DNA from: Antedon mediterranea
Taxonomy: Eukaryota > Echinodermata > Crinoidea > Comatulida > Antedonidae
Reading direction: 5' to 3'
Assembly: GCF_964355755.1 (NCBI RefSeq)
Contig: NC_092680.1
Span: 14,859,001 to 14,919,000 of the forward strand
DNA: 60,000 bases
In this document: piece by piece, positions 11,734 to 24,900 of the stretch
How positions within the stretch are numbered: the first letter of the stretch is position 1
Layout of the letters: the number at the start of each line of letters is the position of its first letter
Notes under the pieces: model-generated
Told to the model about the DNA's origin: nothing
What the model saw: the letters and a program-made list of their open reading frames with translations, nothing else
Databases searched by the model: none
Program-made: the position numbers and the translations under genes

Positions 11734-12667
11734 TTTTCTTGAAACCTACAGTAATGTATAAAATAATAATCAGTTAATTTGTTTGATTTAGGTCGTGTTT
11801 TTCATTTGATTTATGTCCCATTTTTTATTTGATTTATAGGTAAATGTGACCACCAATTCTGAGCATAATTAACAAAATATCAAATAATAATAGTAAATAC
11901 ACAAAGAAAAATACACCCAAAAAATAGTTTGGTATTCTATATTTTCGTTAGTGTCCACGTGCATCATCTATTTTCGACTACTGTTTCACCACCATGTGCA
12001 CTTTTTTGTGTTGATTTCAAGTCCGTAAGCATGCTATAGTTAATTAATTATTCCCATATAACTTCCCATCTTAATTCTATAAATTATCAATTCACATTAA
12101 AAATGTTTCAAATTGCCGACTGACTGAGAGAGTGCATGTCCTCTCTCATCTCATGCACGTTGTCACTTTCTGATGCGCACTCTAGCCTAGATTAATATTC
12201 ACCCAGCACAATTTTTTTCATTTATTTTCGTAAAGTCCCATATCCAGTATTGTTTTTCATTTTTGAGCTTACACTACAGATATTTCAAAGTGAAGGAATA
12301 GGGCCTAAACGCCTAGGTCGCGATCCAAATCGGTCGCGCATCACAACTGTCGTGGTGTTATGCATTTCGGTCGTTGCACTGCTTCACGTCGTATGTAAAT
12401 TAGCTGATAGTAATAGTATGGAGCGCCGTTCGCCAATATATAACGGTTTTATTAGTACTAATACTACAGTATTTATTACGTTCTTTATAAAGTAATTAAT
12501 TTTTAAATGTATGGATGAAACTTAATGGACTTTCTCTCATTACAGAACTAAGAAATATGAAATACAGCAACAGTACTAATAAAACTAGTGGGTCATACAA
12601 TTGACATTGACAAGTGAAAAAACATGCAAAGAAAAATATACATAAGGTACGTTTGGCAGGCCATATA

Positions 12668-12745
12668 TACGCGACCGGTTCGAAATGCGAGCGATTTGAA
12701 AAGCGACTGATTCAAAGCGCGACCTATTCCAAACGCGACCGAAAT
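12668..12745. repeat. Degenerate 16-bp tandem repeat (GCGAC..TTC.AAA)
   Basis: Nearly five consecutive 16-base units: GCGACCGGTTCGAAAT, GCGAGCGATTTGAAAA, GCGACTGATTCAAAGC, GCGACCTATTCCAAAC, then a partial unit. Unusually CpG-rich against the AT-rich background. Confidence 0.75.
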
Positions 12746-12966
12746 GATCTGTATATTTGTAACCCGTGTAGGCCTAGTCCGGCCTAGGGCCAGTAACAGT
12801 AGGTCAGGACTAGCCTATGGCATTATAACAAAATCAAATAATGGCCGTAAAAAAATAGTTCCGAATGTTGTTCTTATTAAATTGTATCACAAGCTCACTC
12901 ATCGAAAGAACACCTTTAATTTATTTTATAGTGAAAAATGATAAATCATTCATTCATTTTCGTTAA

Positions 12967-13123
12967 CCCGATCGCCTTTCCTTTATTTTTAGAATGAGCC
13001 CGAACGTTCTCACGTACACAACAGACAGTCAGTTGGGCCCGAACGTCCACACGCGTTTTGGTACCCCATCGTCTTGTTGGAATAAACCCGATCGTCCATC
13101 ATGATTCATGGGCCCGATCGTCT
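12967..13123. promoter_or_regulatory. Five-copy CCCGAWCGTYC motif cluster
   Basis: Sites at 12967 (CCCGATCGCC), 12999 (CCCGAACGTTC), 13038 (CCCGAACGTCC), 13087 (CCCGATCGTCC) and 13113 (CCCGATCGTCT), spaced 25-49 bp. They lie between two divergent genes. Whether they bind a factor or are decayed tandem repeats cannot be told from sequence. Confidence 0.45.
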
Positions 13124-13899
13124 GTCAATCGTAAGTCGTGCATTACTAGTATTTATATTTAAAAACTTACGTCACAAATAGTCTATTGTAAAAAGCTAGG
13201 CCTCATTAATTACAATACTTTTTAGGCCTAGCCTAGCCTTCTAGGAGTATCCGCCTTCTACACATGGGGGGGAGACCGTTTGGTGGATATCGGCGGCGTT
13301 TGCTACGGCGCGCGATGGTGGTACATGGTCACTGTATAGTATACAGCCGTTGATCTAATTTTTATTTTCTATTGGTACGGCTAACCATGATGGAGGTATC
13401 AAGAACTCCAGAGTGTCATACTTTTTCATAGAAAATAATAAATTAACATTTATACTTTCATTTGAATGATTTCAAATGAGTTTGAAGTCTAAATTTTGAA
13501 AACCACTTGAACATCTCAATGGACTGAATATGTTTTGTAGCACGTTAACTGTTCCTATAAGTAACATTAAATGAACAAACAGTTGCCTTTCCGATAGCCA
13601 CATTGGGTAGATAAGCTGAAATAGTATGGTGTTACAGTTATTATTTCTGCTCTCCTACTTAATGAGAATAAAAATTACTTTGTACTTTAAAAAACGAAAA
13701 GCTAACTGTAATAGTTTACAGAAAATATTTACTTTTAAGGTATTATTTAAAAACCAGGTTAATTGAAATGATTATTATTAAATTAAATTAAATAAATGAA
13801 TTTTAATTATTTTCGAGAGGGAGTAGCAAGCAAAGAAATAATGTCATGGTGATGACGTTCTTAAAATCACTCAAGCAAAAAGAAGTAAACAAAAACAAC

Positions 13900-16800
13900 A
13901 TGGAAGTGAAGCAAAAGTTGTCCCTTATTTTGATTCTGAGTGGCAAGCGAAAATCTGGTAAAGATTTTATTGCCCAACTCATACACGAAAGGTGAAACAC
14001 AAATAATTATTTAATTTAAATGTAAAATAGTTTTTTCCAATTTCATAGAGCCTTGTTCATTTATGTAATTAAAATAATTTCTGGCATATAATATATGCTG
14101 AACTGCGATGTATTCATTTTAATTTCACGACCGGTCCTTTAAAATATAACCGCTTTCACTAATTTAGTTTGCAGATACTGTAATGGCTGTCTCTTAATTG
14201 GGTCTGACGAATTAGCACATAAAACCCCATTGAATTAAACCACACCGAACGCATGCTGAACCACACCGAACCCCCATTGATTGAACCAGGTCTGACAAAA
14301 TACCCTGTTCCGGCATGTGAAAGACCCATCCGGCCATCTGTCTCGAGCCTCCTGTCCCTCCCTCTAGGAAAATGATGAAAAAAGATGATGGTGAGAAGGC
14401 CGGTGGGTTTGGTGTACTGGTCCAAATGGGTTGTGTGGTCGGGGGATTAAAACCTACTCTTTTTTAATGTCAGGTTTTCAGGTGGTGGAGACATTGTCAA
14501 TTTCAGAGCTCAATTCTATTTTTCACTCGGCCATTTGTTTAATTTTCTTTTACTGTAAACGATTTGTGAGGTTTTAAATCGAAAAAGCAGCTTAATACAT
14601 GTACATGACGGACATACCCTAAAAATGTTTGTTGTTTTTCAACCATTTTTTTGTTAGGTATCGACCAAACAGCTGTATAATTCGATTATCTGCACCACTG
14701 AAAGAACAGTTTGCCAAGGTAAATGAAAAAATAAATTGTGAATTGAATATAAATAGGTGTGTTTGTAAAATTTAATGTAAAATAAAGCACGGCAAAGTAG
14801 GCCTACAAATAAAACTACAATCAAAATGTTTTTTTTCTATATAGATATAAATAAGAACAAAACAAAACTGAGGAACGATAAATTAACAATTTTGTTCTAT
14901 ATACAGTACATACTTGTGTGTCATCATAACCATAACTCATTGTATTGTATTTTTTCATCAAAATAGTTGATTCATTACAATATGTCTTTATTATATATCA
15001 TTGTCACGAACTCCTCTTACGTATGTTTTCGAGCGGTTGAAAATACTTTAGGAACAACTCCCTTGTGACATAAAAGTATACACACAAAATCCACAAAGTT
15101 GAAAAATAACTCAAAACAAAGCTTTAATTTTGATCAACTTCAACTTTCAACAATCCAGTATATAAAGCACTTAAACAACAGCGTCACAATAACTTTTACA
15201 ATCGAATATCCAACCTCTAATATCCAACAACCTTACAATAGTTTTACATCGCTTTATAGATGTTCCTATCCTTCTAGATCATTCTTTATACTTCTTATTC
15301 TATTGGATTACAGTTTCTATTAATAGCACTTCTGGAATGTTCCTGATTGTTCTTATTATTATACATGGTTTCTTAAATCAAAACATCTTATTCTAGAATG
15401 TTCATGTAAACACTATGATACTGTATCTGTTAGGAATGGTAATTTATTACAATCATGTATTATTATATAATAAAGAAAGTAACAATTGTTTACGGTATCT
15501 TTTTTTAAAAAGGAAAATGAGATGAATTTCACAGAACTGCTTTCATCTTCAGAATACAAAGAAATGTGTAGAGCCAAAATGATTACTTGGGGAGAAGAAC
15601 AAAGAAAACAGAACCTTTCTGTATTTTGTGAACTAGCAACTAAAGACAAATATGATATTCCAATTTGGATAATTAGTGATGCACGTAGAAAAACAGACAT
15701 TTTGTACTTTCAAACCAAATACTCAGATATTGTAAAGACTGTGAGAATCACAGCTGACATGTCTGTAAGACAAAGCAGAGGCTTCAACTTTGTGCCAGGT
15801 TTGTAAAATTTAACATTTAGTGCCTATGGTGGTAGTTCCTATTTTAAGAGCAATTGACACAAAACATTTCTAACAAAATAGAAAGACAAAAAAGGGAACT
15901 TTTAGTTTTAAGTTAGTGAATTTTTAAAGATCGTTTCCACCAAAAACATTAAAAAAACATTAAAAAAATAAAAAAGACTTTAAATATGCCATTTCACAGT
16001 GTTGATCACTTCTGTAAAATAAAAAAAATAATGTTTTACTTATAAAAAGACAAAATAAATAGTTAAACTCAACCAAAACCTATTGACTTCCTCCAGTCAA
16101 TTTTACTATGTTTTGCTTTAAATTACAGTTTTTAGGCAAATTGTTTTTTTCAATCCAATTTCTGGTCAAAGTGAACTATTATGTGACATTAAAATGGCAT
16201 AATTCAACAAAAACATTTAAACAAATTATTATTTTTTTTTAAATCTTGTATTTATTATTGCTAGAAAATTTGAATTAAAAGCTAGTATTTCCAAAGTTAT
16301 GAGTTCAAATCTTGACTGATGCCATTCTCATCTTACAAAGGCTTTGTTTTTAATGCATCATGTCTATGTTTGTCAACATCTATACAGATAAACTACTATT
16401 AAAATTGAATCGGGATGACAAAAATAGCTGCCATATACTGTATCTGTTTAAAGATTATTCTTTAGTCTAAAAAATAATAACCTAATATATTATGAAGAAA
16501 ATCAAATTTTTTAAACAGTAAATTTTTTATAAATTAACATTAGTGTATGACAATAAAATGAATAATTTCTTGATAAGTTTTTGCATAAAGATAGTATAAT
16601 AATAAGTTCTTGTTGATGATGCTCTTAACATCTTGCAACACCGACCTTAGTGGTGCCCGACTATGTAAGAGATGCTGACTAGGTAGGAGATGCTGACTAT
16701 CTCAGTTCTTCTAAATCTATGGAACATACACACAATTGGCTAGCTTTAAAGGCTTATACAGTGTATCTTAGGGACAGACATCTTAGAAACATTTTTTCAC

Positions 16801-17176
16801 TTTTTTTATAGACGTCATTTTAACAAACTTGTATCCAGAGTGGAGGTTTGAACAACCTCCTTTATTCCTTTTCAAACTAAATACCACTAACGGAGGTGAT
16901 GGTAAATAGTCCTCTAAAGCCTTTATACAATTTCTTCCCCATTTTGTGTGTAAAAATCCTGGCTATGGGCTTCAAATGTATTACTTTTGTATTTTAAGAT
17001 TGTATTGTTAATTATTCCCTATAGGAATAGATGATGCAGAATCTGAGTGTGGACTTGATGATATTGAAGATTGGAATTTTAAAGTAATAAATAACAACAG
17101 AGAAGAAGATAAACTAGAAACTCAACTTGCATTAATCTTTGAAAGTCTTAATAAATACACAAACAAGGTTTCTTGA
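13900..17176 (+). CDS. PMVK: Phosphomevalonate kinase, animal type (4 exons, complete)
   Basis: Exons 13900-13991, 14658-14718, 15513-15798, 17025-17176, all GT..AG and in frame, giving 196 residues; human PMVK is about 192. Seen: P-loop GKRKSGKD at residues 15-22, the SAPLKEQFA helix in exon 2, RAKMITWGEEQR and IWIISDARRKTDI in exon 3, and the C-terminal DDAESECGLDD in exon 4. The enzyme converts mevalonate 5-phosphate and ATP to the 5-diphosphate in the isoprenoid/sterol pathway (cytosol or peroxisome). This is the animal nucleoside-monophosphate-kinase-like form, not the GHMP kinase of fungi, plants and bacteria. No obvious C-terminal peroxisome signal is seen (it ends KVS). It is head-to-head with YTHDC2 and tail-to-tail with AAGAB. 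Confidence 0.96.
16060..16230 (-). mobile_element. TTAA family 2 MITE, fragment
   Basis: Contains TTTTGCTTTAAATTACAG, TTTCTGGTCAAAGTGAACTA and TTATGTGACATTAAAATGGC, the inverted form of the internal part of the element at 25743-26082. In PMVK intron 3. Confidence 0.6.
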
Positions 17177-17635
17177 TAAGACGTTTAAAAATATGAATTT
17201 ATGGACACTAGCAAAATAATAATCTATTCAAGAAGAATAGCGTAATAGATGATGATGATGATGATCAAAGATGGATATAACATGGTATTATTTTGTATGC
17301 TACATGCATGAACATATTTTTATTAAAATTTTGACCTTATGCCAACTGACGAAATGGTATACATAATCTTTTGACCAAAATATCTTGAAAATACTTCCTA
17401 CCTATACCAAATGAAATGTGTTAATGAAAGTTAAAGCATAATACATGCATTCCCTAACAAAATCATAACATTTAGATACTCCACTGGAGCATCCTCAAAT
17501 TAGAAACAAAACTGTGGTGGTGTTGTTTTTTAACGAACTGATTCAAATTACTTCAAAAGATTTCTTTAAAAAAGTCAGATTTATCAACAGGAAGATTTTG
17601 TTGATCTTAACACAAGTTGAGAGAAGTAACGTTAC

Positions 17636-17862
17636 CATCCATATCACCACTATCGTCCGTATCACCACTATCGTCCGTATCACCACTACTGTCCGTATCA
17701 CCACTACCGTCCGTATCACCACTACCGTCCGTATCACCACTATCGTCCGTATCACCACTACCGTCCGTATCACCACTATCGTCCGTATCACCACTATCGT
17801 CCGTATCACCACTATCGTCCGTATCACCACTATCGTCCATATCACCACTACCGTCCATATAG
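17636..17862. repeat. 18-bp minisatellite, about 12-13 copies
   Basis: Tandem units of ATCACCACTATCGTCCGT with C/T variation at one or two positions. Because 18 is a multiple of three, several frames stay open and yield repetitive pseudo-peptides on both strands. There is no supporting start context or splice structure, so it is not annotated as coding. It lies about 460 bp past the PMVK stop and could be 3' UTR. Confidence 0.93.
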
Positions 17863-18231
17863 TCACTACTGTAATATACCGTCTGAGGTTTTAACTGTAT
17901 TAAAGACTACTCACTTGGTTGATTGAAATATCACAGTTGTTTATTCAGTAATACGGTATATAATATAATACACTATACAAAACAAATTCAGGAATAATAC
18001 AAGATAATACGGTAATAAAGAAACAGAGGATGAATGATGCTGTAAGTGAAGTGTGGCTGTAGATGTGCTTTTGAGCAAGTGTCTACTGTAAGGTGTGTGC
18101 TCGAAGAAGTTATAAAATAAAGTTAGTTTAACCAAATTTGTTTATTCGTACTGTTTTATTATTTTGCTATGAGTTGTTGATTGGAAAAGTTGGGGGTGGG
18201 TTACTATTTTCAGGTGCCTAATTTAAAATTA

Positions 18232-18325
18232 GTTATAGTAACCCACTACTCTAGTAACACCCCTTCTAATAGTAACCCACTACTCTAATAGTAACCCACT
18301 ACTCTAATAGTAACCTACCCTAAAA
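18232..18325. repeat. Short 19-bp tandem repeat
   Basis: Four imperfect copies of ATAGTAACCCACTACTCTA, the second altered to TAGTAACACCCCTTCTA. Confidence 0.85.
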
Positions 18326-18377
18326 AACAATCAAAGAATAATAACCCAGGGTTACAATTAGAAGAACTACGGTAACT

Positions 18378-18462
18378 TTATCAAAACTACAAAATGGCCA
18401 ATTCAAAATCTGATTTTATTAATCTTTATTTTTCATGTTTTTGGGGACAATATATCTTTAAC
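18378..18462 (+). mobile_element. TTAA family 2 MITE, right-end fragment
   Basis: Matches the right part of the element at 25743-26082: CAAAACTACAAAAT..., TTTTTCATGTTTTTGGGGAC, then AATATATCTTTAA. Confidence 0.6.
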
Positions 18463-18982
18463 CACTGTAAATGAATCCTACGACACACCCTCAGTTTCAT
18501 GTGAACAGAGATTTTAAATTTATTAATGGTTGTTCACATGGAATGCAGTTTTCCTTGTCCATACATATCTGGTATCTTCTCCATTGCGTTTTCTCCATTT
18601 TCTCCATCAAACACTGATTAAACTCTGGAGAAACATTTAAATGTGTCGGACGCTCTAGTACCATTAACTATGACAGGAGCAATGCTGGAGTCTTTCAAAA
18701 TACAGTTAAATAAATTGTTCAGCCACATGTTGCGTTCTAAACCTAAACATTTAGAATCGGTACCATTCTCATTGCATCTCCATAGTTTGGAGAGCGGAAT
18801 ACATTCAGCTGTTCAACCCTGATGCTTTGAAAGTTGTTGCTGTAATTTACACCATACAAAACACAGATGTTGACGCCCTGTTGTATGTAAACTCAGTTTT
18901 GTAGATGCTAAGGGCGTTATTCGATTCCTAATATTGCATTTTTCTTTTATATTTGTGTTATATTTAAAAAAAATATATGTTA

Positions 18983-21900
18983 TCAATTTGTTCCTTCATC
19001 TTCTTCATCACTTATTCCGTTTATTTCATCTTCATCCCCTCCAATGGCCTTCCAAAATGCTATGGCAACATTCTCTGCATACTTCTTCCTCTGTTCTGCA
19101 GGTAATGAATTAGCTTTTTCTGGAAATAGAATGGTTTTTTTTTATTGTAAAAGCAATCAATGGTAATCATTTCATATACTAGGTCGATTATATCATAATC
19201 TAATATGACTACAAGAACATAAAAGAAGACTGTAGACAAAAATAATTAAACCATGAGATCCACTTTTTCTTCAAAGTGAAAAACTATTGTGACATTAATA
19301 TGGCATATTAAAAAAATATTTGTTCAGGGGGATAATATATCTTTAAATAAGTGTAGCAGAATATATAATGAATGGAGTTCATGTTTTACAGAACAATCAG
19401 AGGCTAACAGAGATTTCAAACATCAGGAGACTTCATTATCATTTAATATACTGTAGGACACAATGTCTATGCCAGAAGCTTTTCAGATGTGGCATATGGC
19501 TGATCTGGATTGTTTGCAAAGAATTTTGTGCCTTCCTACAGTAGTTGAAATTGCACCTTTACTGGGAGATGGGATTTGGGATTACGGAGCGATGATTCTA
19601 AATATCGTGGAAACTCCCATGTTTAACAGGACACTTGGGAGGTCTGGACTATTCATGAGATCCGTTAGGTGGCACTAATCTGTTATTTACTATTGTTGCC
19701 ACCTCGCCCCTACTGTAGTTATCATTGCAATGAAAAGAGTTGTGGCTTGGTGGTTATGATGCTTGACTACCACTCTAAGGGTCCCGGGTTCAACTCCACT
19801 CCCAAAGACTTGTAATAAGACTTTGTTTATGTAGAGCATCTTGTGTATATGTTTGTCTTGTGAACCTCTGAGGGTCCCTAATGATCAGCAATTGCTGGAT
19901 GGATCATCCTCAATAAATAAGGTAAAAAAAAAAAAAAAAAATGAGAAGCTAATTTAGATATACACACCTTTCATGCTGGCCATCCTTGCAAATAATTGTT
20001 CAAACGATTCCCCTCCAGGATCTTCATTACCTAGAGCTTCAAATAACTTCATGTCGTCATCAAACATTGAATCTAAATAAAAAGTAATACAGTCAACTCT
20101 CCCAATACCGGACACCTTTGGGCTGGCCAAATTTGCAATGTGTTTTAATGATAAAAAGTCTGGTATTGGAAGAGTTTCTGGTTTGCAGAGTCGACTCGGT
20201 AGTTGTCCTAGACCCTTTCAACCATGACTGTGTAAATGTGAACAAAAGCTTATTTATTTATTTTATAAATTTTGTGAACTGTATATTTGATGAGACATAA
20301 TTTTCAGTATACAAACAAAATGTTTTTTACAAACCTATTCGAGTTTTCTTTGATTGGTCTTTTTCTTTTTCTTCATTCTTTCTTCCTTTTTCTTTTTCAC
20401 TTGTTGACCTCCCAGATGCCTCTGATAATAAATTAGCCTCGTTTGATACAGACGCTTCTGCACTGCCAACTTCTGAAAGACTGGTAACTGAGGCTACTGC
20501 TAATTCTTCTAACTTTGGTTCAATTTCTGTTTTTGGTTCATGTTCTTGTTTTTCTCGTTTGTTTTCATCTTTAGCACCTTTTTCCGAGTCCTCTATTCTA
20601 AAGGTTCCAGGCATAAAGCTAGGCATGAAGCCTATTCTCTCTGATAAAATAGCATATAGGTATAATTAATAGAGATACAAAAAACAGGATATCCCATAAT
20701 ATCCTAGGAGAGCATGCAAAAGTAGATAATAAGTCAGAAGTAGTCAGAACTGATCGGGGTAAGATGTATTGGAATAATACAACTACAGCTGCTTACGGAC
20801 TTGAAACCAACACCAAAAAGTCCAAACTTTTGGGTGTTTTTTCGTGGCGTATTATTTGATTGACATTGTTAATTGTTTTCCGTAATTGTGGCGTTTTCAT
20901 GTTCAACAATATAACAAACCATTTGGATTTGTTTTGTTTGTGTGTTTATTTTTTTTATTTCAATGGTTTTGATATTTTGCAATTTTTTGTTGTGGGATAT
21001 TTTATTTATATTTGCTACTTTTTAAATTAAATTGTGGTCTAGTTTTGATTTGTTGCTTGAAGCGGTACACATTTTGCAGATTCGAACTCAATTGTACTGA
21101 ACATTGATATCAATGGCCACATCCTTTTACTCACGGAGCTAAACCGTGATTTACGAAATATGTTATGTAATTAATTAAAACTCCAGCGATGCGATCAGTC
21201 GATATGGTTGGCTGGCTGCCGAGACTAAACACTGTTTTAATTTGATGGCTCAGCATGGTATTTGTAGATCCGGCCATTGTGGTACACAACAGAGGCGGTT
21301 CATTAATCGCTGAGACATCAAATTACGGTTATTTTTTTGCATTTTTTTAGTTTTTATCCTAATATTCAGGAAAGTGATATAGCCTATCATGTGCAGCCCA
21401 TCAATAAACATCAGTGTGCCAAATGTGAGCATGTATCATTCAGCGGTTTCAGAGGAGAAACATAAAATTACACAACAAAATGAGTAGCATTGATATATAG
21501 ATGATAGCACACCTTAGGGATTCACATTATTTTTAAAAACGTCATTGCGCTCTCTAATGTTTGGCCATGTTTCTATATATCATTTTTTCCAAGTTAGAGG
21601 ACCTGGAATAGACCAGTGGATGAAAGAAGTTGATACCTTTGAGTTGCATGTTTGACCACATACATGCATTTAGTGCTTGCACAATTCTTTCGACACCTAT
21701 CGTTTCTGCAAATCCATCTAGAATAAAATATTAATAAATATAACTATAAGATGGGAAGATAACACAGTTTGAGATACAATTTTCAATAGCGTTGTTTAAT
21801 TAGTTTAGTGTATTCTCTTGTAATGTAATAAATAGGCAGTTTGGACAAGCTTAGGTATTCGTATACGTGTACTATACTATTGTATTTATTCTTGGTCCTT

Positions 21901-24900
21901 AAACTTAATTGGGCCCTCCACGGACTCATGGCAGCCAGAAATGCAGAGCCTACCAGATCAGCACAACGGGAGACGATCCCCTACTCTTTTCAAATAGTGT
22001 ACCAAGTTCTTTAACGTGCACTATGTACATGGCACCAATGGCTTTACATCACATCCGAAGGACGAGGCAAGGCGAATAAAGCATCTTGCCTAAGGATGCA
22101 ATCTGTATGGTACAGATAGGCTCGACACATGCCTATCTCATGCCAGTCCGATATTATCATTACACCATCTGGTATATACAGCACCCGCTGCCATTACGAA
22201 ACCAGGCCTAATGTTGCTTACTTTCAACGATCTGACGAAAAACAGTGTTTCAACGCAGTATGGCCGTATTCAACGCAGTATGGCTGTGTTTCGAGGTGCA
22301 GAATTCATTTCACACGTTTAAGATTTATTCGTTAAAATAAGTTGATCAATGTGGCACAGTTTTACCAGCAAAACTTAAACATAAATGATTATTGAATTTA
22401 GACAGAGTTTAGTATAAAAATATGCCAAGCAAACGACAAAAGAGGAAAAAATGTTGGCTAAGGTCTAGCCTACACCTACTAGTATATCCTCTACTGGTAC
22501 GTAAATGATTTTGCCCAAATAAAAACAGCTATAAATTCAAACTTATTCGTATACCTGCTGTGATGAATATGTATGCGTATACGTGAGTTTGCCCAAACTC
22601 TCTATTGACCTGTAAGACAGCAATTATTAACATATATTATGACAAAATAAATACCATCTTCCTCCTCTTCTTCATCATTATCGTCTTCTCCTGAATTTAA
22701 CTCAACAAGTTCTATAGATTTATCTAAGCACCAATGAACTACAGTGTCCCTCGTTACTTCTACAAAGAAAATGTAAAAAAAAAAAACCTTTGTTTTAATT
22801 CAGCATACAACAACAGTAAATTACCAATCGAAGGATAACCAAACCCACATTATATAAATTTAATAATAAGTTCTGGCTTTGGTAGTACTGGTACTTTGTT
22901 GCTGTGTGAAACAATCATAAAAGTCATTATGAGGAGATAATATGGGACATATTCTAAGAAAAGATGAACCAGTTAAGAGAGCTTGGCATTCAGAAGTTGG
23001 AGGTAGAAAAGGTCAACCAAAAGTGATGTAGGAAGATACGGTAAAGAAAGAAAGTAGGAAAGTTGGAAAGGGTGAAATTACATTGGAGTGAACATGATGG
23101 GCAAGACAGCGCAAGACAGGAAGAAGTGGAGAGATGGTGTAGCAGGCTGGACCAAGTGTTGACAGCCAGTAAACCCTTGAAAGAAGAAGGAAGCTGACTC
23201 AAATAAAAGATAATGATACTGTTTTTGTATCTATTGTATTATTATTATTACTATTAGTTGTATTTTGTATTATTTTATGGGCACCATCTTTCCTATTCTC
23301 AATCCTGATTATTTGTGACCAAATATCATATTAATAGAATTACGTTAAAAATTGTGTTTACCCTGGAATGCTGTTAAGCACTGATTATTAGATTTGACTT
23401 CAAACCTAAATTTCAGTTGCCTAACAATCTGTATACCGAAATTTAACTCACCGCCATCATCATCGAATTTTACACATGCTAGTATTTGTATCTCTGGTTC
23501 CATCTGGTCTATGAAAGGCATCCATTGTTTTACTGATGAGAAACTGCCTGACTATAGTATATAGGAAGAAAAACAATACATAAATGAAATTAAGCATAGA
23601 TACAAATCTAGACAACTGGATCTGAGACATTTTAAAGAAAACACATATTACTGAGGATTACATCTCTCCTGTGTCAAGAGCTAGTAATTTTGCAGCTTCA
23701 AAGCCTTTTTTCAATTCTGAACAAGTGCCAGGGTTGTAACTTACAAATCTTTCAACTCCACAGTCTTAAAACACCAAATTAACTTCATCTTTATTATTCT
23801 TTTTCTTTCCCCCGAGTAGAAGGGGAAAAAGAAAAAAAAAACTGTATATTTAAATAAATATGTTAAAAATTACTTGTTAAGAACAATGAACTGGCCTAAG
23901 GAAAGCAATTGATAAGCAAATTTAGCAACTGTAGAACAGTGGTTGCCATCACACATAAAAAAATTGAATTTTGCTAAATTTGTTAGATCTGAAAAGGATC
24001 GGTTGAGCTGGCTAATATAGTTGAATAAATGAGATCTGATTTCATTATAAATTGAACATTCCATTAAACAGTGTGTATATCATCTTCAATACAATTCTTC
24101 ACGTTACACAGACTACATTTCCTACTACATTAACTGGTGTTTATTATTATAAATAACGCCCAATTTCAATGGCTATTGGTGCACAATCAGATCTAAAAAG
24201 CGCCAGGGCCTGTCTATTACATTTTTTCATGAGGGTGGTTACATAACTAGCTGTTCCAAAGGTATTTATGAAAGATCGGTAGGTACGCAATTTATTGTGA
24301 GCATTTGGATTTCTTCTATCATCGTTAACATATTTTTCTTCCAAACGGGTTTGCAGTTAAATTACTCATGAATACCTTATCATCGGTAATGATCACCACT
24401 GCATTTACAGATTCTGCAAACTCGGCTGTGCCTATTGTCTTTTGTGTGGTAGTACAGAGTTGTATATCTGCTGTATAATACTTGTTATCAACGGTCCATG
24501 GGTAACCAATAATCTCTTCAATAACATTTGTGTGTTCAGGCAATTCCTCCTGTCCAATGATTTCTGTTAAATTAAAATTATATACATACAGTGAGAGTAC
24601 ACAGTAGAGTACAGAGCATTTTTGTGATTACAAGCAGATTTTTTGGTTCGGACAATCTTCATGCTCAACATAAATATAATAAACAAACTATACTCAATAG
24701 CCTAATAAAGTCTCAATCGAATATGATATTATAAGCTCACAGTTACAACAAATTGCGTCATAACTTTAAATCTGAAAATGTTTGATGACATTAGTAATAT
24801 AACCATTGAATGAAAAACGATGGACAAATCAATGATTTTATTTAGTAAATAAAGACATCAACATTTTACACCATAGTAGAAGGTAGGCTAGACAAATGTT

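Larger units (their letters stand above)
11746..13899. promoter_or_regulatory. Divergent intergenic region between YTHDC2 (-) and PMVK (+)
   Basis: No coding exon recognised. It must contain the promoters and 5' UTRs of both genes. Seen: a partial duplication of sequence at 11130-11390, a 16-bp degenerate tandem repeat at 12668-12745, five copies of CCCGAWCGTYC-like sites at 12967-13123, and a CpG-richer patch around 13260-13325. No TATA box or start site can be assigned with confidence. Confidence 0.5.
17177..18982. other. PMVK-AAGAB tail-to-tail intergenic region with minisatellites
   Basis: No gene recognised. Contains the 3' flanks of both genes, a short GAT microsatellite near 17248-17265, the 18-bp minisatellite, a 19-bp repeat at 18232-18325 and a MITE end at 18378-18462. 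Confidence 0.5.

Noticed and set aside
17514-17894. ITTIVR/SPLSSV/DDSGDT repeat peptides
   Set aside because: Simple translation of the 18-bp minisatellite in several frames; no gene structure around it.
19463-19678. 71-codon plus frame in an AAGAB intron
   Set aside because: No family resemblance, antisense to AAGAB and adjacent to MITE/SINE pieces; likely random.
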